Origin: Amycolatopsis roodepoortensis
GTDB lineage: Bacteria > Actinomycetota > Actinomycetes > Mycobacteriales > Pseudonocardiaceae
Direction of reading: 5' to 3'
Length of the DNA: 64,000 bases
Assembly: GCF_014873915.1 (NCBI RefSeq)
Contig: NZ_JADBEJ010000005.1
Location: 1,302,001-1,366,000 of the forward strand
In this document: piece after piece, positions 7,997-17,194 of the stretch
Numbering within the stretch: position 1 is the first letter of the stretch
Layout: every line of letters begins with the position of its first letter
Translations under genes and position numbers: made by a program
The notes under the pieces: generated by a model
What the model was told of the DNA's origin: nothing
Databases searched by the model: none
The model's input: only the letters and a program-made list of their open reading frames with translations

Positions 7997-9945
7997 TCGT
8001 CGTCTCCTACCACCGCGAGGATCGTGCCCACTTCGACCTGTTGTCCGACCACCACCGGGAGTTCCGTCACGACGCCGTCGGCCGGCGCCGCGATCCGGTG
8101 TTCCATCTTCATCGCTTCGAGCCACAGCAACGGATCGCCGGTCTTGACGGTGTCGCCCGCCTCGACCGCGAGCCGGACGACCGTGCCCGGCATCGGCGCC
8201 ACCAGCGATCCGGCGGCGAGCGCCGCGTCGGGGTCGGTGTACCGCGGCACCACAGCCAGTTCGACGGAACCGTCCGGCGAATCGACGTACACCGTGTCGC
8301 CGTACCGCGCGACGGCGAACTTCCGCCGCACCCCGGAGACCTCCAGGACCACGCCACCGTTCTCGGCGGAAACCAGTTCGACACCCTCGAAACCGTCGGC
8401 GCGCAGACCGTCACGGCCGAGGCTGTAGCCGACCTCGATCTCGTCGTCGCCATGACGAAAACGTTTGCGCTGCCCTTGGGACCGGACGTTGCGCCAGCCG
8501 CTCGGCAGCCTGCTCTGCACCCGGGCCTCCGAGCGATTCGCGGCCGCACCGGACAACGCCGCCGCGAGCGCTGAAATCCGTACAGTGTCCACAGTGGCCA
8601 GTGGGGCCGCCAGGGTTTCGAGCCCGTGCCGGTCGAAGAACGCCGTGTCGGTCTCCCCGGCGAGAAAAGCCTCGTGCCGCAACACGTTCACCAGCAGGTC
8701 GCGGTTGGTCACCACGCCGTGGATCTCCGCGCCGGCCAAGGCCCCGGCCAGTGCCCGCGCCGCGCTCCGGCGATCCGGGGCGTACGCGATGACCTTGGCG
8801 AGCATCGGGTCGTAGTGCACGCCGACGGTCTGCCCGCTGACGAACCCGGAGTCCAGTCGGACGCCCGGACCGACCTCGAATTCCCGCTGTGCGGCGGATA
8901 GCTCGAACCGGTGCAAGGTGCCGCTCTGCGGTTGCCAGCCCGCAGCGGGGTCCTCGGCGTAGAGCCGGACCTCGATCGCGTGACCGGTCGTCTCCGGCTC
9001 GTCGATCGGGAGGTGCTCGCCCTCCGCGATCCGCAACTGCAGCGAGACGAGGTCGAGCCCGGTCGTGGCCTCGGTGACCGGATGTTCCACCTGGAGCCGC
9101 GTGTTCATCTCCAGGAAGTAGAACCGCCCGTCCGGACCGGCGAGGAACTCGACCGTCCCGGCTCCGACGTAGTCGATCGCCTGCGCGGCCTTGCGCGCGG
9201 CGTCGAACAACGCCTCCCGCATGGCTTCGTCGACGAACGGCGACGGCGCTTCCTCGACGACCTTCTGGTGGCGGCGCTGGATCGAGCACTCACGCTCCCC
9301 CACCGCCCACACCGTGCCGTGGGTGTCGGCGAGCACCTGGACCTCGATATGCCGCCCGGTCTCCAGGTACCGCTCGCAGAACACGGTCGGGTCGCCGAAC
9401 GCCGACGCGGCCTCCGCGCTCGCGCCTTCGACGGCCTCGGCGAGTTCGCCGAGCGTGCGCACGACACGCATCCCGCGTCCGCCACCACCGGCGGACGCCT
9501 TGACCAGCAACGGAAGGTCGGCTTCAGTGACCTCGGCCGGGTCCAATTCGGACAGGATCGGGACACCGGCTTCGGCCATCATCCGCTTGGACTCGACTTT
9601 GGAGCCCATGCTTTCGATGGCTTCCGGCGGTGGGCCGACCCAGGTCAGCCCGGCGTCGATCACGGCGCGGGCGAACGCGGCGTTCTCCGACAGGAAACCG
9701 TAGCCGGGGTGGATCGCGTCGGCGCCGGTCTCGACGGCTGCCTTGATCAGCAGTTCGGCACGGAGGTACGTGTCGGCGGGCGCGTTGCCCGGCAGCCGGA
9801 CGGCGACGTCAGCCTCGGCGGTGTGCGGCGCGTCGGCGTCCGCGTCGGAGAACACCGCGACCGTGCCGATCCCGGCGTCGCGGCAGGTGCGGAACACACG
9901 GCGGGCGATCTCACCGCGGTTGGCGACCAGAAGTTTCTCGATCAT
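7993..9945 (-). CDS. Acyl-CoA carboxylase alpha subunit (biotin carboxylase + BCCP)
   Basis: 650 residues. The order is biotin carboxylase N-domain (MIEKLLVANRGEIARRVFRT), ATP-grasp with the glycine loop KASAGGGGRGMRVV and EMNTRLQVEHPVTE, a linker domain, and a C-terminal biotinyl domain with EAMKMEH, biotin on Lys613. It forms the alpha chain of a 3-methylcrotonyl/geranyl-type acyl-CoA carboxylase with the beta subunit encoded 5 bp upstream. ATG at 9945 is used because it gives the conserved N-terminus and has AGGA at proper spacing; GTG at 9954 would overlap the previous stop. Geranyl-CoA (AtuF) versus methylcrotonyl-CoA (LiuD) cannot be settled from sequence reading. Confidence 0.9.
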   Translation of the reverse strand: MIEKLLVANRGEIARRVFRTCRDAGIGTVAVFSDADADAPHTAEADVAVRLPGNAPADTYLRAELLIKAAVETGADAIHPGYGFLSENAAFARAVIDAGLTWVGPPPEAIESMGSKVESKRMMAEAGVPILSELDPAEVTEADLPLLVKASAGGGGRGMRVVRTLGELAEAVEGASAEAASAFGDPTVFCERYLETGRHIEVQVLADTHGTVWAVGERECSIQRRHQKVVEEAPSPFVDEAMREALFDAARKAAQAIDYVGAGTVEFLAGPDGRFYFLEMNTRLQVEHPVTEATTGLDLVSLQLRIAEGEHLPIDEPETTGHAIEVRLYAEDPAAGWQPQSGTLHRFELSAAQREFEVGPGVRLDSGFVSGQTVGVHYDPMLAKVIAYAPDRRSAARALAGALAGAEIHGVVTNRDLLVNVLRHEAFLAGETDTAFFDRHGLETLAAPLATVDTVRISALAAALSGAAANRSEARVQSRLPSGWRNVRSQGQRKRFRHGDDEIEVGYSLGRDGLRADGFEGVELVSAENGGVVLEVSGVRRKFAVARYGDTVYVDSPDGSVELAVVPRYTDPDAALAAGSLVAPMPGTVVRLAVEAGDTVKTGDPLLWLEAMKMEHRIAAPADGVVTELPVVVGQQVEVGTILAVVGDDE

Positions 9946-9950
9946 GCCGC

Positions 9951-11549
9951 TCACATCCTGAAGACGCCGAAGCCCTCGGCGCCCTTCACTGGTCCATTGT
10001 GGATCACGGACAGGCTGAGCCCGAGCACCGTGCGGGTGTCGCGGGGATCGATGATCCCGTCGTCGTAGAGCATCCCGGAGAGGAACATCGGCATCGACTC
10101 GGCCTCGATCTGGCCCTCCACCATGGCGCGCATGGCGGCGTCGTGCTCCTCGTTGTACTCCTGCCCGCGCGACGCGGCGGCGGCGCGGGCCACGATGGAC
10201 AGCACGCCAGCCAGCTGCTGCGGCCCCATGACCGCGGATTTCGCACTGGGCCAGGCGAAGAGGAACCGGGGATCGTAGGCACGGCCGCACATCCCGTAAT
10301 GCCCGGCACCGTACGACGCGCCCATGAGCACCGACAGATGCGGCACCTTCGAGTTCGACACGGCGTTGATCATCATCGCGCCGTGTTTGATGATGCCGCT
10401 CTGCTCGTATTCCTTGCCGACCATGTAGCCGGTGGTGTTGTGCAGGAAGACCAGCGGCGTGTCGATCTGGTTGGCCAGCTGGATGAACTGCGCGGCCTTC
10501 TGCGATTCCTCGCCGAACAGCACGCCTTGGGCGTTGGCGAGGATGCCGACCGGGTAGCCGTGGATACTCGCCCAGCCGGTGGCGAGGCTGCTGCCGTACA
10601 AGGGTTTGAACTCGTCGAAGTCCGAACCGTCGGCGACCCTGGCGATCACCTCGCGCGGGTCGAACGGCACCTTGAGGTCGGTGGGCACGATGCCGAGCAG
10701 ATCTTCCACGGAATACAGGGGCTCGGCGTAGTCCGGTTTCGGCGTCGGCCCCTGTTTGGTCCAGTTGAGCCGTTTGACAATACTGCGGCCGAGCCGGATC
10801 GCGTCCTCTTCGTCCGCCGCGAGGTAGTCGGCGAGCCCCGAGGTCCTGGCGTGCATCTCGGCGCCGCCGAGCGATTCGTCGTCGGACTCTTCGCCGGTCG
10901 CCATCTTGACCAGCGGCGGGCCGCCGAGGAAGACCTTCGCTCGTTCCTTGACCATCACGACGTAGTCCGACATGCCGGGCAGGTACGCGCCGCCCGCGGT
11001 CGAGTTGCCGAACACCAGCGCGATCGTGGGCACCTTCGCCGCCGAAGACCGTGTGAGGTCACGGAAGATCCGGCCGCCGGGGATGAAGATCTCCTTCTGC
11101 GTCGGCAGATCCGCCCCGCCGGACTCGACGAGGTTGATCACCGGCAGGCGGTTCTGCGCGGCGATGTCCGCGGCGCGGTAGCTCTTCTTGGCCGTCCACG
11201 GGTTGCTCGCCCCGCCTTTGACCGTCGGATCGCTGGCGGAGATCATGCACTCGACGCCTTCGACGACGCCGATGCCGGTGATCACGCTGGCGCCGACCTG
11301 GTAATCCGAACCCCAGGCCGCCAGCGGCGACAGCTCCAAGAACGGCGAATCCTCGTCGAGGAGGAGCTCGATCCGCTCGCGGGCGAGCAGCTTGCCGCGT
11401 TTGCGGTGCCGGGCGACGTACTTCTCGCCGCCACCCGCGATCGCCTTCGCGTGCTCGCCGTCGATCTCGGCCAGCTTGCCGAGCATGGACTCGCGGTTGG
11501 TGGCGAACTCCTCGCTCCGCGTGTCCACAGTGGACCTGATCGTGCTCAT
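9951..11549 (-). CDS. Acyl-CoA carboxylase beta subunit (carboxyltransferase)
   Basis: 532 residues in one chain with both crotonase-like carboxyltransferase halves. Markers include RERIELLLDEDSPFLEL, NLVESGGADLPTQKEIF, FGNSTAGGAYLPGMSDY and, in the second half, MGASYGAGHYGMCGRAYDPRFLFAWPSA. It moves CO2 from carboxybiotin to an enoyl-CoA. The length and NSTAGGAY/GAGHYGM loops match the MCC/GCC beta family (LiuB/AtuC), not propionyl-CoA carboxylase. Its ATG overlaps the stop of the upstream dehydrogenase (ATGA, 11546-11549), and the alpha subunit follows directly, so equimolar synthesis is expected. Confidence 0.9.
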   Translation of the reverse strand: MSTIRSTVDTRSEEFATNRESMLGKLAEIDGEHAKAIAGGGEKYVARHRKRGKLLARERIELLLDEDSPFLELSPLAAWGSDYQVGASVITGIGVVEGVECMISASDPTVKGGASNPWTAKKSYRAADIAAQNRLPVINLVESGGADLPTQKEIFIPGGRIFRDLTRSSAAKVPTIALVFGNSTAGGAYLPGMSDYVVMVKERAKVFLGGPPLVKMATGEESDDESLGGAEMHARTSGLADYLAADEEDAIRLGRSIVKRLNWTKQGPTPKPDYAEPLYSVEDLLGIVPTDLKVPFDPREVIARVADGSDFDEFKPLYGSSLATGWASIHGYPVGILANAQGVLFGEESQKAAQFIQLANQIDTPLVFLHNTTGYMVGKEYEQSGIIKHGAMMINAVSNSKVPHLSVLMGASYGAGHYGMCGRAYDPRFLFAWPSAKSAVMGPQQLAGVLSIVARAAAASRGQEYNEEHDAAMRAMVEGQIEAESMPMFLSGMLYDDGIIDPRDTRTVLGLSLSVIHNGPVKGAEGFGVFRM

Positions 11550-12694
11550 GCGGTGTATCCCAATCGCTTCGCGGCCAAGCCGGTGAGGATCTCGTTGGTC
11601 CCGCCGCCGATGCCGAGGATGCGCACGTCACGGTAGTGACGCTCCACTTCGGACTCGCGCATGTAGCCGAGTCCGCCGTGCAGCTGCACGGCCTCGTTGA
11701 CCACCCATTCGGCGGTCTCGACGGCGGTGTTCTTCGCGAAACAGGCTTCGGCGATGACCTCTTCGCCCGCGACGTGCCGCTGGGCGACCTGCCGGGTGTA
11801 GGTCCGGGCGACGTCGATCTTCCGGACCATCTCGGTGAGCTTGTGCTGCACCAGCTGGCGGGAGATCAGCGGACGGCCGAAGGTCTCGCGCAGGCGGCAC
11901 CAGTCCAAGGTCAGGTCGAGTGCCCGCTGCGCGTGCGCGTAGCCCTGCACGGCCAGCGAGACCCGCTCGGTGACGAACTGCGTGGCGACCTGTGCGAAGC
12001 CGCTGTTCTCGGCGCCGATCAGGTTTTCGGCGGGCACACGGACGTCCACATAGGACAGCTCGGCGGTGTCCGAGCAGAGCCAGCCCATCTTCTCCAGCTT
12101 GCGGGAGACGGTGAAGCCCGGCGTACCGCGTTCGACCACGATGAGCGAGATCCCGTGGGCGCCGGCCTCGCCGGTGCGGACCACGGTGGTCACGAAGTCG
12201 GCGCGGCAGCCCGAGGTGATGAAGGTCTTGGCGCCGTTGATGACGTACTCGTCGCCCTCGCGCACCGCCGTGGTGCGGATCCCGGCGACGTCGGAGCCGC
12301 CGTCGGGTTCGGTGACCGCGAGCGAGCCGATCTTGTGGCCCTCCAGGGTCGGCCGGACCCAGCGTTCGATCTGCACCGGATCGCCGGCCGCCGCGATATG
12401 CGGGACGGCGATACCGCAGGTGAACAGCGAGGCGAACAGCCCGCCGGAGCCGCCCGCGTAGTGCAGTTCCTCGGCGATGACCACCGCGTCGAGGTAGTCG
12501 CCGCCTCCGCCGCCGACCTCTTCGGGGAAGCCGACACCGAGCAGCCCGAGCTCCCCGGCCTTGCGGTGCAGTTCGCGGGGCAGTTCGCCCTCGCGTTCCC
12601 AGTCTTCGAGGTGGGGAAGGATCTCGGTTTCGGCGAACCGCCGCACGGTCTTGCGCAGTTCGGCGCGTTCCGGCGTGGAGAAGGGGTCGGTCAC
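11546..12694 (-). CDS. Acyl-CoA dehydrogenase (citronellyl/isovaleryl-CoA type)
   Basis: 382 residues from GTG at 12694, which overlaps the AtuA-like stop by 4 bases. Motifs: LAVTEPDGGSDVAGIRTTA (FAD/substrate contact), QLHGGLGYMRESEVERHYRDVRI and the terminal GGTNEIL typical of the family. It oxidises acyl-CoA to 2-enoyl-CoA using FAD and ETF. Position between the AtuA-like protein and the carboxyltransferase matches a branched-chain or terpenoid acyl-CoA route, where a dehydrogenase prepares the substrate for beta-methyl carboxylation. It is clearly different in sequence from the second dehydrogenase at 6830-7996. Confidence 0.88.
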   Translation of the reverse strand: MTDPFSTPERAELRKTVRRFAETEILPHLEDWEREGELPRELHRKAGELGLLGVGFPEEVGGGGGDYLDAVVIAEELHYAGGSGGLFASLFTCGIAVPHIAAAGDPVQIERWVRPTLEGHKIGSLAVTEPDGGSDVAGIRTTAVREGDEYVINGAKTFITSGCRADFVTTVVRTGEAGAHGISLIVVERGTPGFTVSRKLEKMGWLCSDTAELSYVDVRVPAENLIGAENSGFAQVATQFVTERVSLAVQGYAHAQRALDLTLDWCRLRETFGRPLISRQLVQHKLTEMVRKIDVARTYTRQVAQRHVAGEEVIAEACFAKNTAVETAEWVVNEAVQLHGGLGYMRESEVERHYRDVRILGIGGGTNEILTGLAAKRLGYTA

Positions 12695-14388
12695 AGGAGG
12701 GCCTCCGGGATGTCGATCTCGCGGGAGCGCAGCCATTCCCCGAGCGCCTTCGCCTGCGGGTCGAACCGCGCCTGCGACGCGACGCCCTCGCCGAGGATGC
12801 CTTCGACGACGAAGTTGATCGCCCGCAGGTTCGGCAGGAGATGCCGCCGGACCTCGAGGTCCGCGGTCTCCGGGAGCAGCAGTTTGAACTCGGTGACGGT
12901 GAGCCGGTGCGCGAGCCAGCGCCACGCCTCGTCGGAACGCGCCCAGACGCCGACGTTCGCGTTGCCGCCCTTGTCGCCGCTGCGCGCGCCGGCCACCTTG
13001 CCGAGCGGTGCGCGACGGACCTGCGCCTGGGTGAACGGCGCGGGCAGCCGATCTTCGTCCACATCGGATAGTGGCAGCGTTTCGGCGGCGGGCGCGATGT
13101 CGCGGCGCGTTCCGTCCGGCAGGACGGCCACGTGCGGCACCTCGTGCGCGTCGACGAAGGCGGGCCGGTACACGCCGTAGGGCGAAGCGGCCGCGGGCGG
13201 CGCGGTGACGTGGAACCCGGGATAGCTCGCCAGCGCAAGCTCGATGGCCGCGCCGCTGAACGCGCGCCCGGCGACCTCCGGATCGGCGTCCTTCACCGCG
13301 ACGTGCAGCAGCGCGCTCGCCTGCTGCTCGGTCTCGGCGTCGGGATGATCGGTGCGGGCCAAGGTCCACTGGACGTCCGCCGGCGGCTTGGCCTTGAGCG
13401 CGCCTTCGAGTTGTTCCTTGACCAGCGCGGCTTTCGCCTCGATGTCCAGTCCGGTGAGGACGAACGTCGTCTCGTTGCGGAAACCGCCGAGTCCGTTCAG
13501 GCAGACCTTCAGGGTCGGAGGCGGCGGTTCTCCGGTGACGCCGCTGATCCGGACGCGGTCCGGGCCGTCTTCGGTGAGCGTCAGCGTGTCGAACCGCGCC
13601 GTGACGTCCGGCCCGGCGTACCGGGCGCCGGTGATCTCGTAGAGCAGTTGTGCGGTAACGGTTCCGGTGTTCACCACACCGCCGGTGCCGGGGTGTTTGG
13701 TGATCACGCTGGAGCCGTCGGCGGAGATCTCGGCGATCGGGAACCCCGGGACGCCGATCTCGTGTTCGGTGAAGAAGGCGTAGTTTCCGCCGGTGGCCTG
13801 CGTGCCGCATTCGATCACGTGCCCGGCCGCGACCGCGCCCGCCAGCGCGTCGTAGTCGTCGCGCGCCCAGCCGAAGTGCGCGGCGGCCGGGCCGACGATC
13901 ACCGAGGCGTCGGTGACACGCCCGGTCACCACGATGTCGGCGCCCGCGTTCAGGCATTCCGCGATGCCCCACGCGCCGAGGTAGGCGTTCGCGGTCAGGG
14001 TCTTACCAAAGCCGAGCTCTTCCGCGCGCTGGATGAGGTCGTCGCCCTCGACGTGCGCGATCGCTATGTCGACACCGAGTTTCGCGGCGAGTTCGCGGAG
14101 CGCGTCCGCGAGCCCGGCGGGGTTGAGCCCACCGGCGTTGGCGACGATCTTGACACCCTTTTCCTTGGCCAGCGCGAGATTCTGTTCCATCTGGCGCAGG
14201 AAGGTCTTGGCGTACCCGCGGTTCGGGTCCTTCATCCGGTCGCGGCCGAGGATGAGCATGGTCAGCTCGGCCAGGTAGTCGCCGGTCAGCACGTCGAGCG
14301 GGCCGCCGGCGAGCATCTCGTGGACCGCGGAGAACCGGTCGCCGTAGAACCCGGACGCGTTGCCGATCCTGATCGGGGCCGGGGTCAC
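12691..14388 (-). CDS. AtuA-like acyclic terpene utilisation protein (DUF1446)
   Basis: 565 residues from GTG at 14388 (GTGA overlap with the upstream stop). The N-terminal about 440 residues carry the DUF1446 pattern: RIGNASGFYGDR, GDYLAELTMLIL, NAGGLNPAG, VTGRVTDAS, ECGTQATGGNY. The C-terminal about 110 residues (PLGKVAGARSGDKGGNANVGVWA onward) are the extra AtuA-associated domain found in actinobacterial versions. AtuA is required for citronellol/geraniol growth in Pseudomonas but its reaction is not established; this protein is the best pointer that the operon handles beta-methyl-branched or terpenoid acyl-CoAs. Confidence 0.85.
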   Translation of the reverse strand: MTPAPIRIGNASGFYGDRFSAVHEMLAGGPLDVLTGDYLAELTMLILGRDRMKDPNRGYAKTFLRQMEQNLALAKEKGVKIVANAGGLNPAGLADALRELAAKLGVDIAIAHVEGDDLIQRAEELGFGKTLTANAYLGAWGIAECLNAGADIVVTGRVTDASVIVGPAAAHFGWARDDYDALAGAVAAGHVIECGTQATGGNYAFFTEHEIGVPGFPIAEISADGSSVITKHPGTGGVVNTGTVTAQLLYEITGARYAGPDVTARFDTLTLTEDGPDRVRISGVTGEPPPPTLKVCLNGLGGFRNETTFVLTGLDIEAKAALVKEQLEGALKAKPPADVQWTLARTDHPDAETEQQASALLHVAVKDADPEVAGRAFSGAAIELALASYPGFHVTAPPAAASPYGVYRPAFVDAHEVPHVAVLPDGTRRDIAPAAETLPLSDVDEDRLPAPFTQAQVRRAPLGKVAGARSGDKGGNANVGVWARSDEAWRWLAHRLTVTEFKLLLPETADLEVRRHLLPNLRAINFVVEGILGEGVASQARFDPQAKALGEWLRSREIDIPEALL

Positions 14389-15179
14389 GCGAACTGCCCC
14401 GGCTTCCGTCCGGCGCCGGGAGGCCCGGCGAAGGCCTGCGCGATCCCGAGCCATTCCTCGACGTCCTTGCCCGTGGCGACCAGGTCGGTGTCGGCGGGGT
14501 GACGGCGCTGGGTGATCACGAGACAGAAGTCGACCGCGCTCCCGGTGAGCCGCTGCGCGGCGTCCTCGGGTCCGAACGCCCAGGTGGTGCCGTCGGGCGC
14601 GGTCAGCTCGACACGGAACTCTTCAGTGGGCGGCGCGAGCGAGTTGAGTTTGTAGGCGAAGTCGCGGGTGCGGGTCCCGAACCGGGCGATATGCCAGATC
14701 CTGGCCGTGTTCTCCCGTGCGAGGCCCAGTGCGTCGTAGATGTCCTGACCGTGCGCCCAGGTCTCCATCAAACGCGCCGTCACCATCGACGCGGCGCTCA
14801 TCGGCGGGCCGTACCAAGGGATCTTCTGCCCGTCGGGCACCGCGGCGAGTGCTTCAGCGAGTTCCGCGCGGCCGGCGCGCCACTCCGCCAGCAGCTCGCG
14901 GGGCGGCGTCTTCGCGCCCTCCGCCGCGCCGTCGTCGACGTAGGACTCGCCCGTCGCGAGGAGCCCTTCGATCTCTGCCTGCCACTCGGCCTCGGATCCG
15001 CGCGCCGCGATCAGCGCTTTCTTGTCCGTCCAGGCCAGATGAGCGATCTGATGGGCGATCGTCCAGCCTTCGGCCGGGGTCTTCCTCGCCCAGTCCGACG
15101 CGGGCAGCTCCGCCACCACGTCGTCGATGGCCTGCGATTCCGCCGCGAGATCCCCAAGGATCACGCCAAGGTCAGCCAT
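14385..15179 (-). CDS. TIGR03084-family protein (DinB/MDMPI-like fold)
   Basis: 264 residues. The N-terminal half is a DinB/maleylpyruvate-isomerase-like helical bundle (DWARKTPAEGWTIAHQIAHLAWTD, ETWAHGQDIYDALG), with His residues likely to bind a divalent metal; the C-terminal half is a small alpha/beta domain of the TIGR03084 type. Members may be mycothiol-dependent, but no reaction is known. ATG at 15179 has GAGG upstream; an earlier Met at 15212 lacks a site. It is the first gene of the operon and its stop overlaps the AtuA-like GTG. The 81-bp upstream gap holds the presumed promoter and a TetR-type dyad. Confidence 0.8.
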   Translation of the reverse strand: MADLGVILGDLAAESQAIDDVVAELPASDWARKTPAEGWTIAHQIAHLAWTDKKALIAARGSEAEWQAEIEGLLATGESYVDDGAAEGAKTPPRELLAEWRAGRAELAEALAAVPDGQKIPWYGPPMSAASMVTARLMETWAHGQDIYDALGLARENTARIWHIARFGTRTRDFAYKLNSLAPPTEEFRVELTAPDGTTWAFGPEDAAQRLTGSAVDFCLVITQRRHPADTDLVATGKDVEEWLGIAQAFAGPPGAGRKPGQFA

Positions 15180-15225
15180 GCCCGCCTCCTCGCGTCCTCC
15201 CCAGGCTGGCACCCCGCGATGGAAA

Positions 15226-15243
15226 AATCAAGCACGCCTGATT
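15226..15243. promoter_or_regulatory. Candidate TetR operator of the eight-gene operon
   Basis: An 18-bp dyad, AATCAAGC-AC-GCCTGATT (7 of 8 arm positions match), lies 47 bp upstream of the first gene of the operon, inside an otherwise GC-rich gap. Size and position suit the TetR regulator encoded at the operon's far end. The assignment is inference. Confidence 0.5.
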
Positions 15244-15260
15244 GTTTTGCGGAGACGAGG

Positions 15261-15956
15261 TCAGCCGGAGATGATGCCCAGCGCGACGGAACGTCCGCCC
15301 TCCAGCGCGCGAATGCCCTCGTCCGCCGCCAGCTTCACCTGCTCCGGCGTGGCGCGCTCGGGGCCGAGAAGCGCGGTGATGGACGCGGCGAACACCCGCG
15401 CGGGATCGTCGACCGGCAGCCTGCCCTTGAGCGAAGGGGCCGACGTCAGGAAACCCGCGAGGAGGGCCTGCAACGCGAAGGCCTGATCGGCCACGGCCCA
15501 ATCGGTCCTGGCGAGGTCGTGCCGCCGCCAGATGGGCAGGATGTGATGCAGGAACGCGCCCGCGCCCAGCGTTTCGAGCAGGGTCGCCGACCGGGGGTCG
15601 TCGGCGAGGACGCCGAGCAGGACGTCGTCGCCGGTCTGCAGCGCGTTGACGTACGGATGCCGGGCCGCGACCTCCAGCATGTTCGGGCCGAGGCGCGACG
15701 GCCGGGCCAGCTCGGGGTCCGCGGTGACCGCCGCGACGACCTCGTCGGCGAGCGCGATGAAATCGCGGCTGATCAGGCCGAGCAGCAGGTCTTCCTTGGT
15801 CTTCCAGTACAGGTAGACGGTGCCCTTGCCGACGTGGGCCTTGGTGGCGACCTCCGCGATGGTGACGCCCTTGCTGCCCCGGCCCAGGAGCAGTTCGCCC
15901 GCCGCCGCCAGGATGCGTGCCGCCTTGGGCGAGCCGTGTTCAGGCAGTTCCGCCAA
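15261..15956 (-). CDS. TetR-family regulator paired with the FAD monooxygenase
   Basis: 231 residues. The HTH contains GVTIAEVATKAHVGKGTVYLYWKTKEDLL, a textbook TetR recognition helix, followed by an all-helical ligand domain. I place the start at TTG 15956, because GGAGAGG lies 7 nt upstream; the ATG/GTG options further up overlap the monooxygenase more deeply. Even so, the gene overlaps the end of the monooxygenase by 17 bases, so the two are coupled. The regulator probably binds the inverted repeat at 17195-17231 in front of the monooxygenase, giving autoregulation and induction by a monooxygenase substrate. Confidence 0.82.
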   Translation of the reverse strand: MAELPEHGSPKAARILAAAGELLLGRGSKGVTIAEVATKAHVGKGTVYLYWKTKEDLLLGLISRDFIALADEVVAAVTADPELARPSRLGPNMLEVAARHPYVNALQTGDDVLLGVLADDPRSATLLETLGAGAFLHHILPIWRRHDLARTDWAVADQAFALQALLAGFLTSAPSLKGRLPVDDPARVFAASITALLGPERATPEQVKLAADEGIRALEGGRSVALGIISG

Positions 15957-17187
15957 CTGTGGTCCTCTCCGGTATCGCGCCGACGATATCCGCATTCTTG
16001 TACAGCGCGATCTCGTCGAGCCGCATGATGCGGTCGGTCAGGCGTTTGCCGAGTTTGAAGCGGCTCAGCATCGGAACCGCGCGCCGGAGCAGAAGCTGCG
16101 CCCGGTTGTCCACGACGAAGATCTTCCGGTCGGCGAACGCGCCGTCCTGGTAGTGGTCGACGTAAGGCCGCAGTGCTCGTTCCCAGGCGGAGAGGGCGGC
16201 GCCGAGATCACCGGGGTGCCGCTCCAGCATGCCGCCGAGCAGATCGGCCCCGGTGAGCCCGGACGAGACACCCATGCCGGCGTAGAGCGTGACGCACCAG
16301 GCGGCGTCACCCATCAGGACCACACGTCCCTTGTGCCAACGGTCCAGGCGCACCTGCTCGACGGAGTCGAACAGGACGTCATCGGCGGACTCCAACGCGC
16401 CGACGACGTCACCGAGCACGTTTCCCAGCGGCCGCGGGCCGAACGCCGCCCGCACTCGTTCCGCGGGTGGCCGGGTGAACTCGGCGTCGACGTCGTCGGT
16501 GCGGTAGGTCAGCATGATCGTCGGGTCGTGGTCGGAGAACGCGAAGACCCACATCGAGCGGTCCGGTTCGAGCAGCGTGGCGCCCTGGCCGGGGGCGAGA
16601 CCGGCGGGCGTGCCGGTGTACTGGAAGGCCGCGACCATGTAGCCCATCCGCCGCAAGTACTTCTCGTGCGGCCCGAACACCAGCGACCGCACCGTGGATC
16701 GCAGCCCGTCCGCGCCGACGACGAGGTCGAAGCGTTCGGTCGTCGCGGTGTTCGACGTGGTGTCGAGCAAGGTGACGTCGACACCGTCGGCGTCCTGCTC
16801 GATGGCGGTGGGGACGGTCGAGTACCGGATCTCCACATCGTCAGGGAGAACGGCGAAGGCGGCCTGCTCGACGTCACTCCGCAGCATCATCCAGGGCTTG
16901 CCGGGCAGGTCGGCGTACGACATCCCCGGACGGCTCGAGCCGTCACGGGCGAGGTCGAGGCCCTGCGCCAGCGAGGCCCGGTCGTGGATGGCGCCGGCCA
17001 TGCCGAGCCTCCTCGCGGCGGCCTGGCCCGCCCCGAACAGCGCGACGAAGTACCCGCCGGACCGCCTTTCCGGCGCCTTCTCGATCAGCACCGGCCGCCA
17101 GCCGGCCCTGCGCAATCGGGCCGCCGTCGCGATCCCGCTGACACCCATTCCGACGACGAGTACCCGTCCCGCTTCGCTCTCGGTCAT
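15940..17187 (-). CDS. FAD-dependent aromatic-ring-type monooxygenase (TetX/PHBH group)
   Basis: 415 residues. N-terminal dinucleotide fold VLVVGMGVSGIATAARLRRAG, middle DG motif VVGADGLRSTVR and GD motif GRVVLMGDAAWCVT are all present. These define class A flavoprotein hydroxylases that use NAD(P)H and O2 on aromatic or polyketide-like molecules; TetX-type drug inactivation is one option. Start at 17187 is preferred over 17208 because a 37-bp operator occupies 17195-17231 and a -10-like TATGTT ends 7 nt before this ATG, so the message may be leaderless. The TetR gene overlaps its 3' end. Substrate unknown. Confidence 0.85.
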   Translation of the reverse strand: MTESEAGRVLVVGMGVSGIATAARLRRAGWRPVLIEKAPERRSGGYFVALFGAGQAAARRLGMAGAIHDRASLAQGLDLARDGSSRPGMSYADLPGKPWMMLRSDVEQAAFAVLPDDVEIRYSTVPTAIEQDADGVDVTLLDTTSNTATTERFDLVVGADGLRSTVRSLVFGPHEKYLRRMGYMVAAFQYTGTPAGLAPGQGATLLEPDRSMWVFAFSDHDPTIMLTYRTDDVDAEFTRPPAERVRAAFGPRPLGNVLGDVVGALESADDVLFDSVEQVRLDRWHKGRVVLMGDAAWCVTLYAGMGVSSGLTGADLLGGMLERHPGDLGAALSAWERALRPYVDHYQDGAFADRKIFVVDNRAQLLLRRAVPMLSRFKLGKRLTDRIMRLDEIALYKNADIVGAIPERTTVGGTA

Positions 17188-17194
17188 ACTTCCG

